DNA of 38,462 bases from an uncultured Clostridia bacterium (GCA_937895935.1 CALBKX010000010.1:1-38462); one strand, 5' to 3'. Shown: positions 31,015-38,462, counted from the first letter of the stretch. Program-made: numbers and translations. Notes: generated by a model from the sequence alone, not told the origin.

Positions 31015-33066
31015 ATGGCTTATTCATATTATTATCAATTTTACGCTGGAAAAGCTACTTATTTACCCGAATACAAAGAAAGATTTGATAAAATACAGAA
31101 TGAACTAATTTCTGCTAAAAAAGCTTATAATGAAATTATTAATAAAAATAATGGTGTGTCGGCGAATAATGGAGAATTAAATACTAATTTTTTGAGTGGT
31201 TTAAAAAAAGAAATTGCCGCCAGTCTTAAAGAGGAGTCCATTCTCTATAATGCTGTTGGATTGTCTGTTCCTGCTTATGATATAAATAATATTGATAGTT
31301 TCTTGTCTGAAAGTAAACAGAAAATTTCAGAGTTAACAAATCATTTTGTAAGCACAGATAATAAAGGACTATTTGATTTTTTGGCAGGACTAAATGACGG
31401 CAGAATACTCAATTCATTAGCTGGCTTTATGACAACGCTATCTTTTACAAAAAGAGGAGAAGGTAGTCGTTCAAAAGGTAAAGCTCTTTTAACCGGAGGT
31501 GTTAATCGTGCTTTAGGAAAACGTGGGTCACAATATAGTAGATATAGAGAAATTATGGAATACATTTGGAACGATTTTTTTGCTAATAATGAAGTCATAA
31601 AGTTATTAGAAAGCTGGAATGATGAAAACAGTATCTATAAAAGCATTACAAAAGAATCGTTTATTAATTCTGAACCAATTTTTGAAATTATTACGAATGC
31701 TTTGGATAGCCAATTTGGTTCGATTTCTAGCAAAGGATTACGAAGCAAAAATAATTCTGCTCGTTCCAAGTCTTTAAATACAAACACAGGTGAAACAAAA
31801 ATTAAGCGTTTTTATAAAAAGGTTTGGACTGATTTGTGCACTCAGTTTAACGTAAATTCGGCAGACAGACTGTCAAAAGTTCAACAAAAAGTTGGATTTT
31901 TAAGTGGCTCTTTAAAGCTTGAAACAAACATACGTTCTTCAATTTATGGAGAAAAGGTTTTAATGACACTTTATCAAAATGAAGAGGGGACTGAAAAAGC
32001 AAATAAAAGAATTACTAATGGACAAGTAGTAAAAGCTTTTATAGAAGCACTTGAAAATGCTTATGCCGCAGTTCCAGATTATGCTGATGCTTTAGATTTT
32101 ATAAATCAAAATACAAGATTGCTAAAAAACTATATTTTATCTTCTTACGGATTAAAAGAAAAAGCCGCCGCAGCAAATGATAATTCCGCAAAATCCATTT
32201 TTGCTTTATTCTCTAAATCCTCCATATCTGGCTTATTGGGTGAAATTGGCGCAGCAATTGCTTTTCGTTCATCAAGTTCTACTTTATTGTCTTATGACGC
32301 TATTATTAGTGGTAGTGAAAAAGATACCAGTGGTAAAAAAATCGCAACAGACGTAAAGCTAGAAGTTAGAAAAATAGGAAAAAATGGCAGAGTCTACAAT
32401 CCAAAAATTCTAAATATTCAGGTAAAAAATTATACTACACAAAGGAATAATATTCAACTTTATTCGGGAACAGAGTTGAGCATTGGTTCAATGGATTTAA
32501 GTCGTTATACTTTTAAAGGGTCGAAAAACTTTAGTAAGGTTTTAAACTTTTTAATAGCTAATCAAGAAATAATGTCTTATTTTGGAGTTAACAGCTTCAC
32601 AAAAGAAGAACTGTCCGAAGGATTTAATCTTTTTATTGATACTTTTTTACGTTCTGCTTCTCGAAGTTTAGAAGGGGAATTAAGCAGCATAACACGAAAC
32701 GCTTTTTATTATATAAACAATCGAATAGTTCCGGCTTCTTATATATTGGCAACAGCATATCAGCAGGCTTTAGAATTAAAACAACAAAATAAACAACTTT
32801 TTAGTTTAGAAGGGATTTTTCCAAGTGTAGAACATATCAATCTGGAAGACCCTACTAAAAACTATTTACCTATTGACACGAATTTACAACCAAGAGCAAG
32901 AAAAGGTGGTGTTGGATACAAAAAAAATAAAGCAGGTAGAAATCAACATTATCCCATTAGAGCTTATAGTTTTGAATTAGGCGGCGAACGCTTTCCTAGA
33001 GAAATTAATGAGAATCTAGTGGGTGGTTTAAAGGTAAAATTTAAAGGAATTATAGTTAAATTTTAA
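31015..33066 (+). CDS. Large protein with possible PD-(D/E)XK nuclease core
   Basis: 683 aa; GAGGTGG precedes the ATG. Mostly helical with Ser/Asn-rich stretches. Residues 405-475 contain LLGEIGAAIAF (E410), TDVKLEV (D446) and IQVKNY (Q469-x-K471), in the order Glu...Asp...(E/Q)xK of PD-(D/E)XK (Mrr-like) nucleases. No such enzyme is usual between tail tube and tape measure, so this could be a virion-delivered nuclease or toxin, or a structural protein that hit the pattern by chance. The C-terminus is basic (RARKGGVGYKKNKAGR). The location would package it in or on the tail. Confidence 0.45.
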   Translation: MAYSYYYQFYAGKATYLPEYKERFDKIQNELISAKKAYNEIINKNNGVSANNGELNTNFLSGLKKEIAASLKEESILYNAVGLSVPAYDINNIDSFLSESKQKISELTNHFVSTDNKGLFDFLAGLNDGRILNSLAGFMTTLSFTKRGEGSRSKGKALLTGGVNRALGKRGSQYSRYREIMEYIWNDFFANNEVIKLLESWNDENSIYKSITKESFINSEPIFEIITNALDSQFGSISSKGLRSKNNSARSKSLNTNTGETKIKRFYKKVWTDLCTQFNVNSADRLSKVQQKVGFLSGSLKLETNIRSSIYGEKVLMTLYQNEEGTEKANKRITNGQVVKAFIEALENAYAAVPDYADALDFINQNTRLLKNYILSSYGLKEKAAAANDNSAKSIFALFSKSSISGLLGEIGAAIAFRSSSSTLLSYDAIISGSEKDTSGKKIATDVKLEVRKIGKNGRVYNPKILNIQVKNYTTQRNNIQLYSGTELSIGSMDLSRYTFKGSKNFSKVLNFLIANQEIMSYFGVNSFTKEELSEGFNLFIDTFLRSASRSLEGELSSITRNAFYYINNRIVPASYILATAYQQALELKQQNKQLFSLEGIFPSVEHINLEDPTKNYLPIDTNLQPRARKGGVGYKKNKAGRNQHYPIRAYSFELGGERFPREINENLVGGLKVKFKGIIVKF

Positions 33067-33089
33067 ATGCCTTTTTGTGAGGTGAGATA

Positions 33090-35402
33090 ATGGCAAATAA
33101 AAAAGTTTATACGATAGAAGGACAATTAGATACCCGACAAATTATTGATGGCTTTAGAAATATGACTAAAAGCCTAAGAGGTGCAGTAGATACTAAAGCT
33201 TTGGAAAGGCTAACCAATGAATTTGATAAATTAGAACTAGCGGCGAATAATTATAATCGAATCATGTCAGAAGGAATTACAGATACTACTGGACTTAAAA
33301 AAGCACAAAAAGAAGTAGAGAATTTTTATACTAAAATTCAGACTGTTTTAGGGAGAGTAAGACAGACCGCCAACGACCCAACTTTAGCAATTTTATCAGA
33401 TGAACAATTGCAATATTTTAAAAGAAGAAAAAGCGAATTAAAGACACAAATTACTGAATTAAACAAAATTATTCAGGATTCTAACTTGCGTTTTACAAAA
33501 GCTTTTTCTGGAATTGAGTTTAAGAATGGGCAAACAAAAATTGATTTTCAGTTAGATACTGAAATTTCACAAGAATTATCCAAAGCTTTATCTACTGGTA
33601 ATTTGGCAGATTTTAATAAACAAGTAGACAAGTTAGGAGAAAAAGTATCTCAAACACTTGCTAAAAAGCTTACTACTGGCTTTTCAGATGGGATGAAAAG
33701 GAACGTAAAGACATTAGAATCGTTAGGTGCGAGAGTAGCGGCACAAGTTCAAAATATTAATAAAATTTGGAATAGTGAAAAAAATGTTGCTGACTATCTA
33801 ACTGGGTCTGATAAAGGGAAAGCTATTAACTTATTAGGAGTTAATAAGCAGAGAACTATTTCTAATAGAACCGCTCAATTAGAAGCAATTGACCAAGCAG
33901 GAGTAATTAGTTCAGAGAAGTATAGAGAAAACTTAGAAGAAATTGCTCGATTAGAAAATGAAATTACTAAAGAAGAACAAAAGGCTGTAGAAGTTAGAGA
34001 AAAAGCTAATGTTATTAATCAAAAAAGATTTGAAATAGAAAATGAAATTGCTGAGATTAAAAAGAATAATAACATTGAGGAGTTAGAAAAGCAAGCAGCC
34101 GGAGAAGTCAGTGTTTCGGATAGATTACGAAAATATTTAACGGCGACTGAAGTTCGAGAAAATAATATCTCTTCACCATTGGTAGCATTAAGAGATATGT
34201 CTAAAAATGGTATTTTAAGTGAAAATGTAATTAAAAAATTAAATAACATTGGAGCTTTATCTGGAGTAGATACAAAAGGCAATTTTTTAAAGATTTGGGA
34301 AAAGGTTTCAAAAGACAAAAAAGTAATTTCTGAATTACCAAATGAATTGCGTAGAGTCTTTAATGATGCTTATAATCTATTGAAAACAAATAAAGTGTCT
34401 GGAGCAGACGGCAAGCCTATTGATTATAGTAAAATGTATCAATATGTTGTAGCCAAAAGTCAGGTTGATAAACAAACAGAAGCAAGCTCAAAATTAGATG
34501 CTATATACGATAGGATTGATAAACTTACAGACCAAACTAACGCTTTAAAACAAGAATCCAAAAGTGTGCTGCCCGGAAAAGCTGAAGAAGAATCAAGAAA
34601 AAATATAGCAAATTATCGAAAACAAATTAGCAATTTAAATAAAGAAAACACTCAATTTTTAAATAAAGAAAATTTACAGCAAGAATTAAATGAATTAGAA
34701 AAGCTTACAGACCAAGCAAATATTAACAAATTAGAACAGATTAAAAACATTCTGTCAGAAATGGGCATTGACACAACTGGCATCCAAACAATTGAACAAG
34801 CGACCGAAGCGATAAAAGAATTACAAGCTACTGTAAACGGGGCTAAACAAAATCGTCAAGCAGTTGTGGGGCAACTTAGAAACGCCGGACATTCTGCTTT
34901 AGTAAACCAAGATACTTATTCAATGGATTCTTATGTGAACCAAAGGGATGAGGCACAAAGACAATTACAGAATGTCGAACAGGAACAAACTGAAGCAACA
35001 AATCAGCGAGTAAGACAGAGCTTAGAAGCTATTAGCGAAGCACAAAATAATGTCGCTCAATCAACTGAAAACGCTACTAATGCTCAAAGACGTAGTGCTT
35101 CGGCAATAGGAGACACATTAGAAAGACAACAACAACTAAATTCTTCTCTTGAAGATTTTAAAAATAGAATTAAATATTTTATTTCATTTCAAAATGTTCT
35201 ATATGGAGTCAAGAATGCTATTTTACAAACGTATAACGATGTAGTAGAATTGGACGAAGCACTAGCATCTATTGCTATGGTTTCCGATTATTCTGTGGAA
35301 GATATGTGGGGATTTTATGACCAATATGCCGACATGGCACAGAAGATGGGACAAAATACTAAAGATGTTATTCAATCTAGTGCTCTCTACGTCCAACAGG
35401 GA
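33090..35402 (+). CDS. Tape measure protein, exon 1
   Basis: 771 codons; GAGGTGAG precedes the ATG. The product sets tail length and helps DNA ejection. The first ~680 residues are long charged helices and coiled coils with Gln/Asn/Glu-rich repeats; from about residue 705 comes the conserved TMP core (FKNRIKYFISFQNVLYGVK, AIAMVSDYSVEDMW, MGQNTKDVIQSSALYVQQG). The gene continues through introns at 35403 onward; spliced exons restore LATLA, AMSRTAS, TELKENVAG and SQRYIATVAA. The unspliced frame ends at 35450 after 15 intron-derived residues. The deduced protein is at least 958 aa and continues beyond the window. Confidence 0.9.
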
Positions 35403-35600
35403 ATCCTCTATGTCCATAAAGGACAAATTATTAAAGTAAATCCAGCATAAATCTGCTTCTTTTATGGCGGCACAACAAAATGTATTGATTCAATATGTTT
35501 GCTTGTTGCGGCGAGAGAAATGGGAGTATCTCCTTGTGCTATTTCAAGTGCCGCAAAACGCAATGGAACAAGTTGTGGATATAGATGGAAAGAACTTTAA
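35403..35600 (+). pseudogene. Broken homing-endonuclease DNA-binding domain in intron TMP-I1
   Basis: Reading on from exon 1 in the same frame, after a TAA at 35448 the frame encodes AAREMGVSPCAISSAAKRNG and SCGYRWKEL, then stops at 35600. This is a NUMOD1-type helix-turn-helix repeat found at the C-terminus of HNH/GIY homing endonucleases. No nuclease domain remains and no ribosome site precedes it, so it is a decayed remnant. It fills the P1 loop of the intron. Confidence 0.7.
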
Positions 35601-35907
35601 TAATTACTTATGCTCTGAAACGATTTGAATTGCGGGGAACTCCTTAGAGCTTTTGCTACTAAACAATAAATATTGTGGTAAGATTAATAACCTTAGTATA
35701 GTAAAAAGGCAAAAGATTGGACAATCCGCAGCTAAGTTATTTTTAAAAAATAAAAAGTCCAACGATTATCCCCTTTCAAAAGGGAGTAGTATTAAACAAT
35801 GCGAAGTGAATCACCTTATTAGGTAAGATATAATCTTGGCTCTATAGAAATATAGAGCTGTTTTTTTAAACAGTATAGGAAAGTAGTGATTCTTATAGAA
35901 AGAAACG
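35403..35907 (+). ncRNA. Group I intron TMP-I1
   Basis: 505 nt. P1 pairs exon CAGGG with CUCUG about 195 nt downstream, the endonuclease remnant sitting in the P1 loop; P10 pairs exon 2 UAAGU with ACUUA. Core: P AATTGCGGGGAAC (about 35629), Q CAATCCGCAGC, R GTCCAACGATTA (35757-35768), S GATATAATC (35827-35835). The P7 pair is GAUUA/UAAUC instead of GACUA/UAGUC, a compensated change. The base before the 5' cut is A35402, opposite G, not the usual U. It ends in G35907; exon joining then gives QQG-LSLEES. Confidence 0.8.
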
Positions 35908-36095
35908 CTAAGTTTGGAAGAATCAATGGGATTAACTGAATCTACTTTAAGATTAGCAACATTGGCACAAGAAAGTTTTACAGAATCTACTAAATATTTG
36001 ACTTCTGCTTTAAGAGGTTTCAAACTTGAAATGTCAGATGCAGATAGAGTAGTAGACGTATATTCTGAATTAGCTGCTGTGGCGGCGGCAGACGT
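35908..36095 (+). CDS. Tape measure protein, exon 2
   Basis: 188 nt. Encodes LSLEESMGLTESTLRLATLA and onward through SALRGFKLEM to VYSELAAVAAADV; the last codon is split after two bases (GT). It directly continues the TMP core after QQG. The exon ends in ACGU with U36095 opposite G in the P1 of intron TMP-I2. Confidence 0.9.
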
Positions 36096-36315
36096 TAAAT
36101 CAATCGTTAGCGTCTAAAGAAATTAATTGCTGGGAAATCCTTATAGGACAATCAGCAGCTGTGTTATTTTTTATAATAAAAAGTTCAACGACTATCTGGA
36201 AACAGAGTAGAATAAAGATATTTGAAAAATTTTTTGAAAAAGATATAGTCTAAACCTTATAGTAATATAAGGCTCTAAGCATTAAAATAGAATCGAATTT
36301 TAATGAAATATAATG
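36096..36315 (+). ncRNA. Group I intron TMP-I2 (no ORF)
   Basis: 220 nt. P1 is an 8-bp hairpin GACGUUAA/UUAGCGUC with U36095-G at the cut; P10 pairs exon 3 UAGCG with CGUUA (5 bp). R GTTCAACGACTA at 36183-36194, S GATATAGTC ending at 36250, terminal G36315. Removing it gives ADV-SDIANAM, in frame. Confidence 0.93.
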
Positions 36316-36350
36316 TAGCGACATTGCTAATGCTATGAGTAGAACAGCAT
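36316..36350 (+). CDS. Tape measure protein, 35-nt micro-exon 3
   Basis: 35 nt encoding the end of V, then SDIANAMSRTA and the first base of S. It is bounded by TMP-I2 (P10 UAGCG) and TMP-I3 (P1 CAGCAUC/GGUGCUG, U36350 opposite G). The peptide matches the position of the conserved AMSKTAS-type motif of siphoviral and myoviral tape measures. Confidence 0.9.
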
Positions 36351-36531
36351 CAAGAAATAGGTGCTGAAATATTTCTAATTGCTGGAAACTCCTTATAGGA
36401 CAATCAGCAGCGAATAAAATCGTTCAACGACTATCCCTTTTCAAAAGGGAGTAGCTTATTAAGCGAAATGAAATAACCTTTTAGGTAAGATATAGTCTAT
36501 TCTTTATAGTAATATAAAGTTAATATAAAAA
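36351..36531 (+). ncRNA. Group I intron TMP-I3 (no ORF, ends in A)
   Basis: 181 nt, the shortest here. P1: CAGCAUC pairs with GGUGCUG, with U36350 opposite G. P10: exon 4 CUAUUU pairs with AAAUAG, 6 perfect bp, fixing the 3' junction at 36531/36532. R GTTCAACGACTA at 36422-36433; S GATATAGTC about 36489-36497. The last intron base is A36531, whereas group I introns almost always end in G. Frame joining (S-ISESAGM) also demands this junction. Confidence 0.85.
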
Positions 36532-36626
36532 CTATTTCTGAATCAGCAGGTATGGCTCTTGAAACCACTGCTGCTTTCTTAACACAAACAGTAGAAACAA
36601 CTCAGGAATCTGCTGAGAATATTGGT
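36532..36626 (+). CDS. Tape measure protein, exon 4
   Basis: 95 nt encoding the rest of S then ISESAGMALETTAAFLTQ to ESAENIG; it ends on a codon border. This is the AGMS.E.TAAFLTQ..E.TQE..ENIG block of tape measures. It is bounded by TMP-I3 and by TMP-I4, whose P1 covers AUUGGU. Confidence 0.9.
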
Positions 36627-36926
36627 TAAAAGCTAGCCAATAAAAAATCTTTTAAAATGACGGGAAAGCCCTTAGAGCTTTAGCTACTAAACTATGATAG
36701 TGATAGCATAGTGGTAAGATTAATAACCTTAGTATAGTAAAAAGGTTAAAGATTGGGTAATCCGCAGCCTAATTTCAGATTAACTGAAAAAGGTTCAACG
36801 ACTATTAAAAATAAAACCAAGTGGTTTAAAAAATTAGATATAAAGATATAGTCTCAACTTTATAGAAATATAAAGCAGTTCATAAGAGAACGTGTAAGAA
36901 TTAACGCTTCTTATAGAAGATAATTG
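36627..36926 (+). ncRNA. Group I intron TMP-I4 (no ORF)
   Basis: 300 nt. P1 pairs AUUGGUU with AGCCAAU, U36626 opposite G; P10 AGCU/AGCU, slightly offset. R GTTCAACGACTA at 36793-36804, S GATATAGTC at 36845-36853, terminal G36926. Its P5 extension is nearly identical to that of TMP-I1 (GTGGTAAGATTAATAACC at 36711 and 35675). Confidence 0.92.
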
Positions 36927-37169
36927 ACAGCTATGAAATCAATCATTGCAAGATTTACAGAGCTAAAAGAAAATGTTGCTGGAACTTCTGAATCAGAATT
37001 CAGCGATTTAAATTACAACGATGTAGATAAAGCATTAAAATCTATTGGGGTTTCATTAAAAGATAGTAGTGGACAATTTAGAAATATTGATGATGTATTT
37101 TTAGATATTTCTAAGAATTGGCAAGGATTATCAAGAAACTCTCAAAGATATATTGCAACTGTTGCAGCT
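36927..37169 (+). CDS. Tape measure protein, exon 5
   Basis: 243 nt, 81 codons, with both ends on codon borders. Encodes TAMKSIIARFTELKENVAG to RNSQRYIATVAA, the best conserved core of phage tape measures. The unspliced stop at 37170 is the intron start. The expected next residues are GSRQQ. Confidence 0.92.
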
Positions 37170-37436
37170 TGAAAGACAATACGGGTTGCGTAATACTTTT
37201 TGAATTGCGGGAACTTTTATTATGTAATACAACCAAACAATATTAGTAATAATATTGTGGCGAGGGTAATGACCAAGGTATGGTAATATCGTATTATATT
37301 AAAAAAATCCGCAGCCAATTGAGCTATATTATAGCTAACGGTTCAACGACTATTCCTTATGGAAGTAGATTTTTTAAAATCGAAGTAAAAAGCACGAAAG
37401 TGAAGATATAGTCTAAACTATAAAAATTATAGTTAG
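37170..37436 (+). ncRNA. Group I intron TMP-I5 (no ORF)
   Basis: 267 nt. P1 pairs GCAGCU with GGUUGC, U37169 opposite G. R GTTCAACGACTA at 37341-37352, S GATATAGTC at 37405-37413. The 3' end is placed at G37436 because GGT AGT AGA (GSR) follows, matching the expected TMP continuation; P10 is weak (GUA/UAC after a mismatch). P5 is like that of TMP-I6. Confidence 0.8.
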
Positions 37437-37446
37437 GGTAGTAGAC
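37437..37446 (+). CDS. Tape measure protein, micro-exon 6 (3 to 10 nt)
   Basis: GGT AGT AGA C reads Gly-Ser-Arg, the expected residues after IATVAA. A P1 candidate for the next intron, AGGGU-AGU with ACUGCUUU (37464-37471), puts U37439 opposite G, which would leave an exon of only GGT; alternatively the exon runs to 37442 or 37446. The downstream exon is outside the window, so the end is unresolved. Confidence 0.5.
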
Positions 37447-38462
37447 GATAAATCTCGTTGTCCACTGCTTTTCACGGCTTTATAATATGAATAACTAAAA
37501 ACCTTCTTAATTGTCGGGAATATTCAATAACTTTTTAATAACTAAACATTGTTAGTAATGACAATGTGGCGAGGGTAATGACCAAGGTAAAGTAATATCA
37601 TTAAAAAGGAACAATCCGCAACGGAGCTTCTTAAAAGAAGAACGCTCACAGACTATCGGAAGAGTAGAGTGGTAAAAACCATTTGAAAGAGAAGGTAGAA
37701 ATTAATTTTTATTAAGTTTACAAGGAGAAAAAATATGGAAAAGAAAATTATTATTGATGGAGTAGAAACTGATTATATTATCACAGATGAAGGTATTGTT
37801 ATTAATAGCAAAACTAATAATGAGTTAAAAGTTAGTAGTAATGGGTCAGTTAGCCTTAATATTGCCGGAAAACACAGAACAACTACGGTAAAAAGATTAG
37901 TGGCAACCGCTTTTATTCCTAATCCAGAAAATTTGCCTTACACTATTAATATAGATGGAGATAAAACTAACAACAAAATTGATAACATTAAATGGATTAG
38001 TGCTAGTGAAAATAGTAATAATACTTGGCGAAAAAGAAGAGAAAACAAAACAACAAACAATGGAATTAAACTTAATAAAAAGATTTCTAAAAATATAGTC
38101 GGAAGACAAGAAATCACGGAAATTGAACCTGATGAAAAACGAATTGTTCTAGATGGGAAAGAAACTTCTTATGTGGTAAATCCGCATGGTCGTATTAGAA
38201 ATTTAAAAACAAATAGGACATTAAATGGTTCAATTTTACATTCTTATAGATATATCAATCTTAGACAAGATGGAATGAATAGAAACAAGGCGGTTCATAG
38301 ATTGGTTGCCGAAGCTTTCATTCCTAATCCAGAAAACAAACCTTATGTTGACCATATTGATGGAGATAGATTAAATAATGATATTTCTAATCTAAGATGG
38401 GCAACAGAATTAGAAAATGCTCAAAATAAACATTTAGATAAAACTCCTGAAAGTCCCAAGTT
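37440..38462 (+). ncRNA. Group I intron TMP-I6, 3' end beyond window
   Basis: Core elements: P AATTGTCGGGAA (37509-37520), Q AATCCGCAACGG (about 37613), R CACAGACTATCGG (about 37647-37659). The S element is not seen before the HNH gene, so the gene probably sits in P8 and S lies past the window. The P5 extension (GTGGCGAGGGTAATGACC) matches TMP-I5. Start is 37440 if the exon is GGT. Confidence 0.75.
37735..38462 (+). CDS. Tandem-HNH homing endonuclease in TMP-I6 (partial)
   Basis: At least 242 aa, running off the window; ATG 37735 follows AAGGAG by 7 nt. Two homologous halves each have a NUMOD4-like start (DGVETDYIITDEG; DGKETSYVVNPHG), then AF.IPNPEN and an HNH core. In the first half the two His are replaced (VKRL with K53; INIDGD with N72); the second half is intact (VHRL H188, DHIDGD H207, N214/N215). 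The first domain is probably a DNA-binding or structural relic, the second the active nuclease. Confidence 0.88.
   Translation, partial: MEKKIIIDGVETDYIITDEGIVINSKTNNELKVSSNGSVSLNIAGKHRTTTVKRLVATAFIPNPENLPYTINIDGDKTNNKIDNIKWISASENSNNTWRKRRENKTTNNGIKLNKKISKNIVGRQEITEIEPDEKRIVLDGKETSYVVNPHGRIRNLKTNRTLNGSILHSYRYINLRQDGMNRNKAVHRLVAEAFIPNPENKPYVDHIDGDRLNNDISNLRWATELENAQNKHLDKTPESPK

Noticed and set aside
35448..35450. TAA between exon 1 and the NUMOD1-like segment as a read-through codon
   Set aside because: No read-through signal is visible and the domain lacks a nuclease; decay is simpler.
35466..35630. 54-aa ORF starting MAAQQN in another frame of TMP-I1
   Set aside because: The overlapping frame gives a clear helix-turn-helix domain instead, and this ORF has no ribosome site.
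36924..37172. Independent 82-aa gene
   Set aside because: It starts with a TTG that is partly intron, has no ribosome site, and is exon 5 of the tape measure gene.
35403..37200. Stop-codon recoding or frameshifted, decayed tape measure gene
   Set aside because: Each interruption starts at a P1 helix and carries group I core elements, and exons join in frame. TAA, TAG and TGA all end other genes normally, so no recoding.
38093..38100. ATATAGTC inside the TMP-I6 HNH gene as the S element of the intron
   Set aside because: It encodes conserved-frame residues and lies mid-gene between the two HNH halves; the true S element is probably beyond the window, though overlap cannot be excluded.
37897..38109. 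Minus-strand 70-aa ORF
   Set aside because: Antisense shadow of the HNH endonuclease gene.

Overview
The window is part of an AT-rich tailed-phage genome (or a phage-plasmid / prophage) from a low-GC Gram-positive (Bacillota-like) host. Supporting signs are strong AGGAGG/GAGGTG ribosome sites before most genes, TTGACA-17-TATAAT promoters, standard stop codons (TAA, TAG and TGA all terminate genes), and a syntenic head-tail module on the + strand. No integrase, lysis gene or tRNA is visible. The right edge cuts through an intron.

Layout. Positions 1-6763 form an accessory region of short cassettes: a hairpin-rich candidate RNA, three winged-helix DNA-binding proteins each preceded by 21-22 bp direct repeats (two look like iteron/replication-initiator modules), and several small or membrane proteins driven by individual sigma70-type promoters. 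GGACC(G) motifs punctuate the cassette borders. Positions 7005-9500 hold a minus-strand operon of four unrecognised genes, with two consensus promoters upstream, hairpins between genes, and a strong terminator. From 9674 a promoter faces the + strand late operon: zinc-ribbon/HTH proteins, large terminase, portal, protease-scaffold, probable decoration protein, major capsid, about six head-tail connector or tail-completion proteins, five related tail-tube-like proteins, a 683-aa protein with a possible PD-(D/E)XK nuclease signature, and a tape measure protein (TMP).

The standout feature is intron density. The terminase gene carries two group I introns (one with an HNH homing endonuclease). The TMP gene is cut by at least six consecutive group I introns between 35403 and the window end, with exons as short as 35 nt and possibly 3-10 nt. 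P1/P10 pairings place most splice sites to the nucleotide, and the spliced reading frame restores the conserved TMP core. Two TMP introns deviate at normally invariant splice nucleotides. One intron carries a broken endonuclease DNA-binding domain, and the last carries a two-domain HNH protein whose first domain has lost its catalytic histidines.

How it fits together: the accessory region probably handles replication or maintenance and host interaction, and the + strand block builds the capsid and tail. Production of terminase and tape measure depends on RNA splicing, so head filling and tail length both hinge on self-splicing introns. All functional calls come from reading the sequence by eye; no database search was run.
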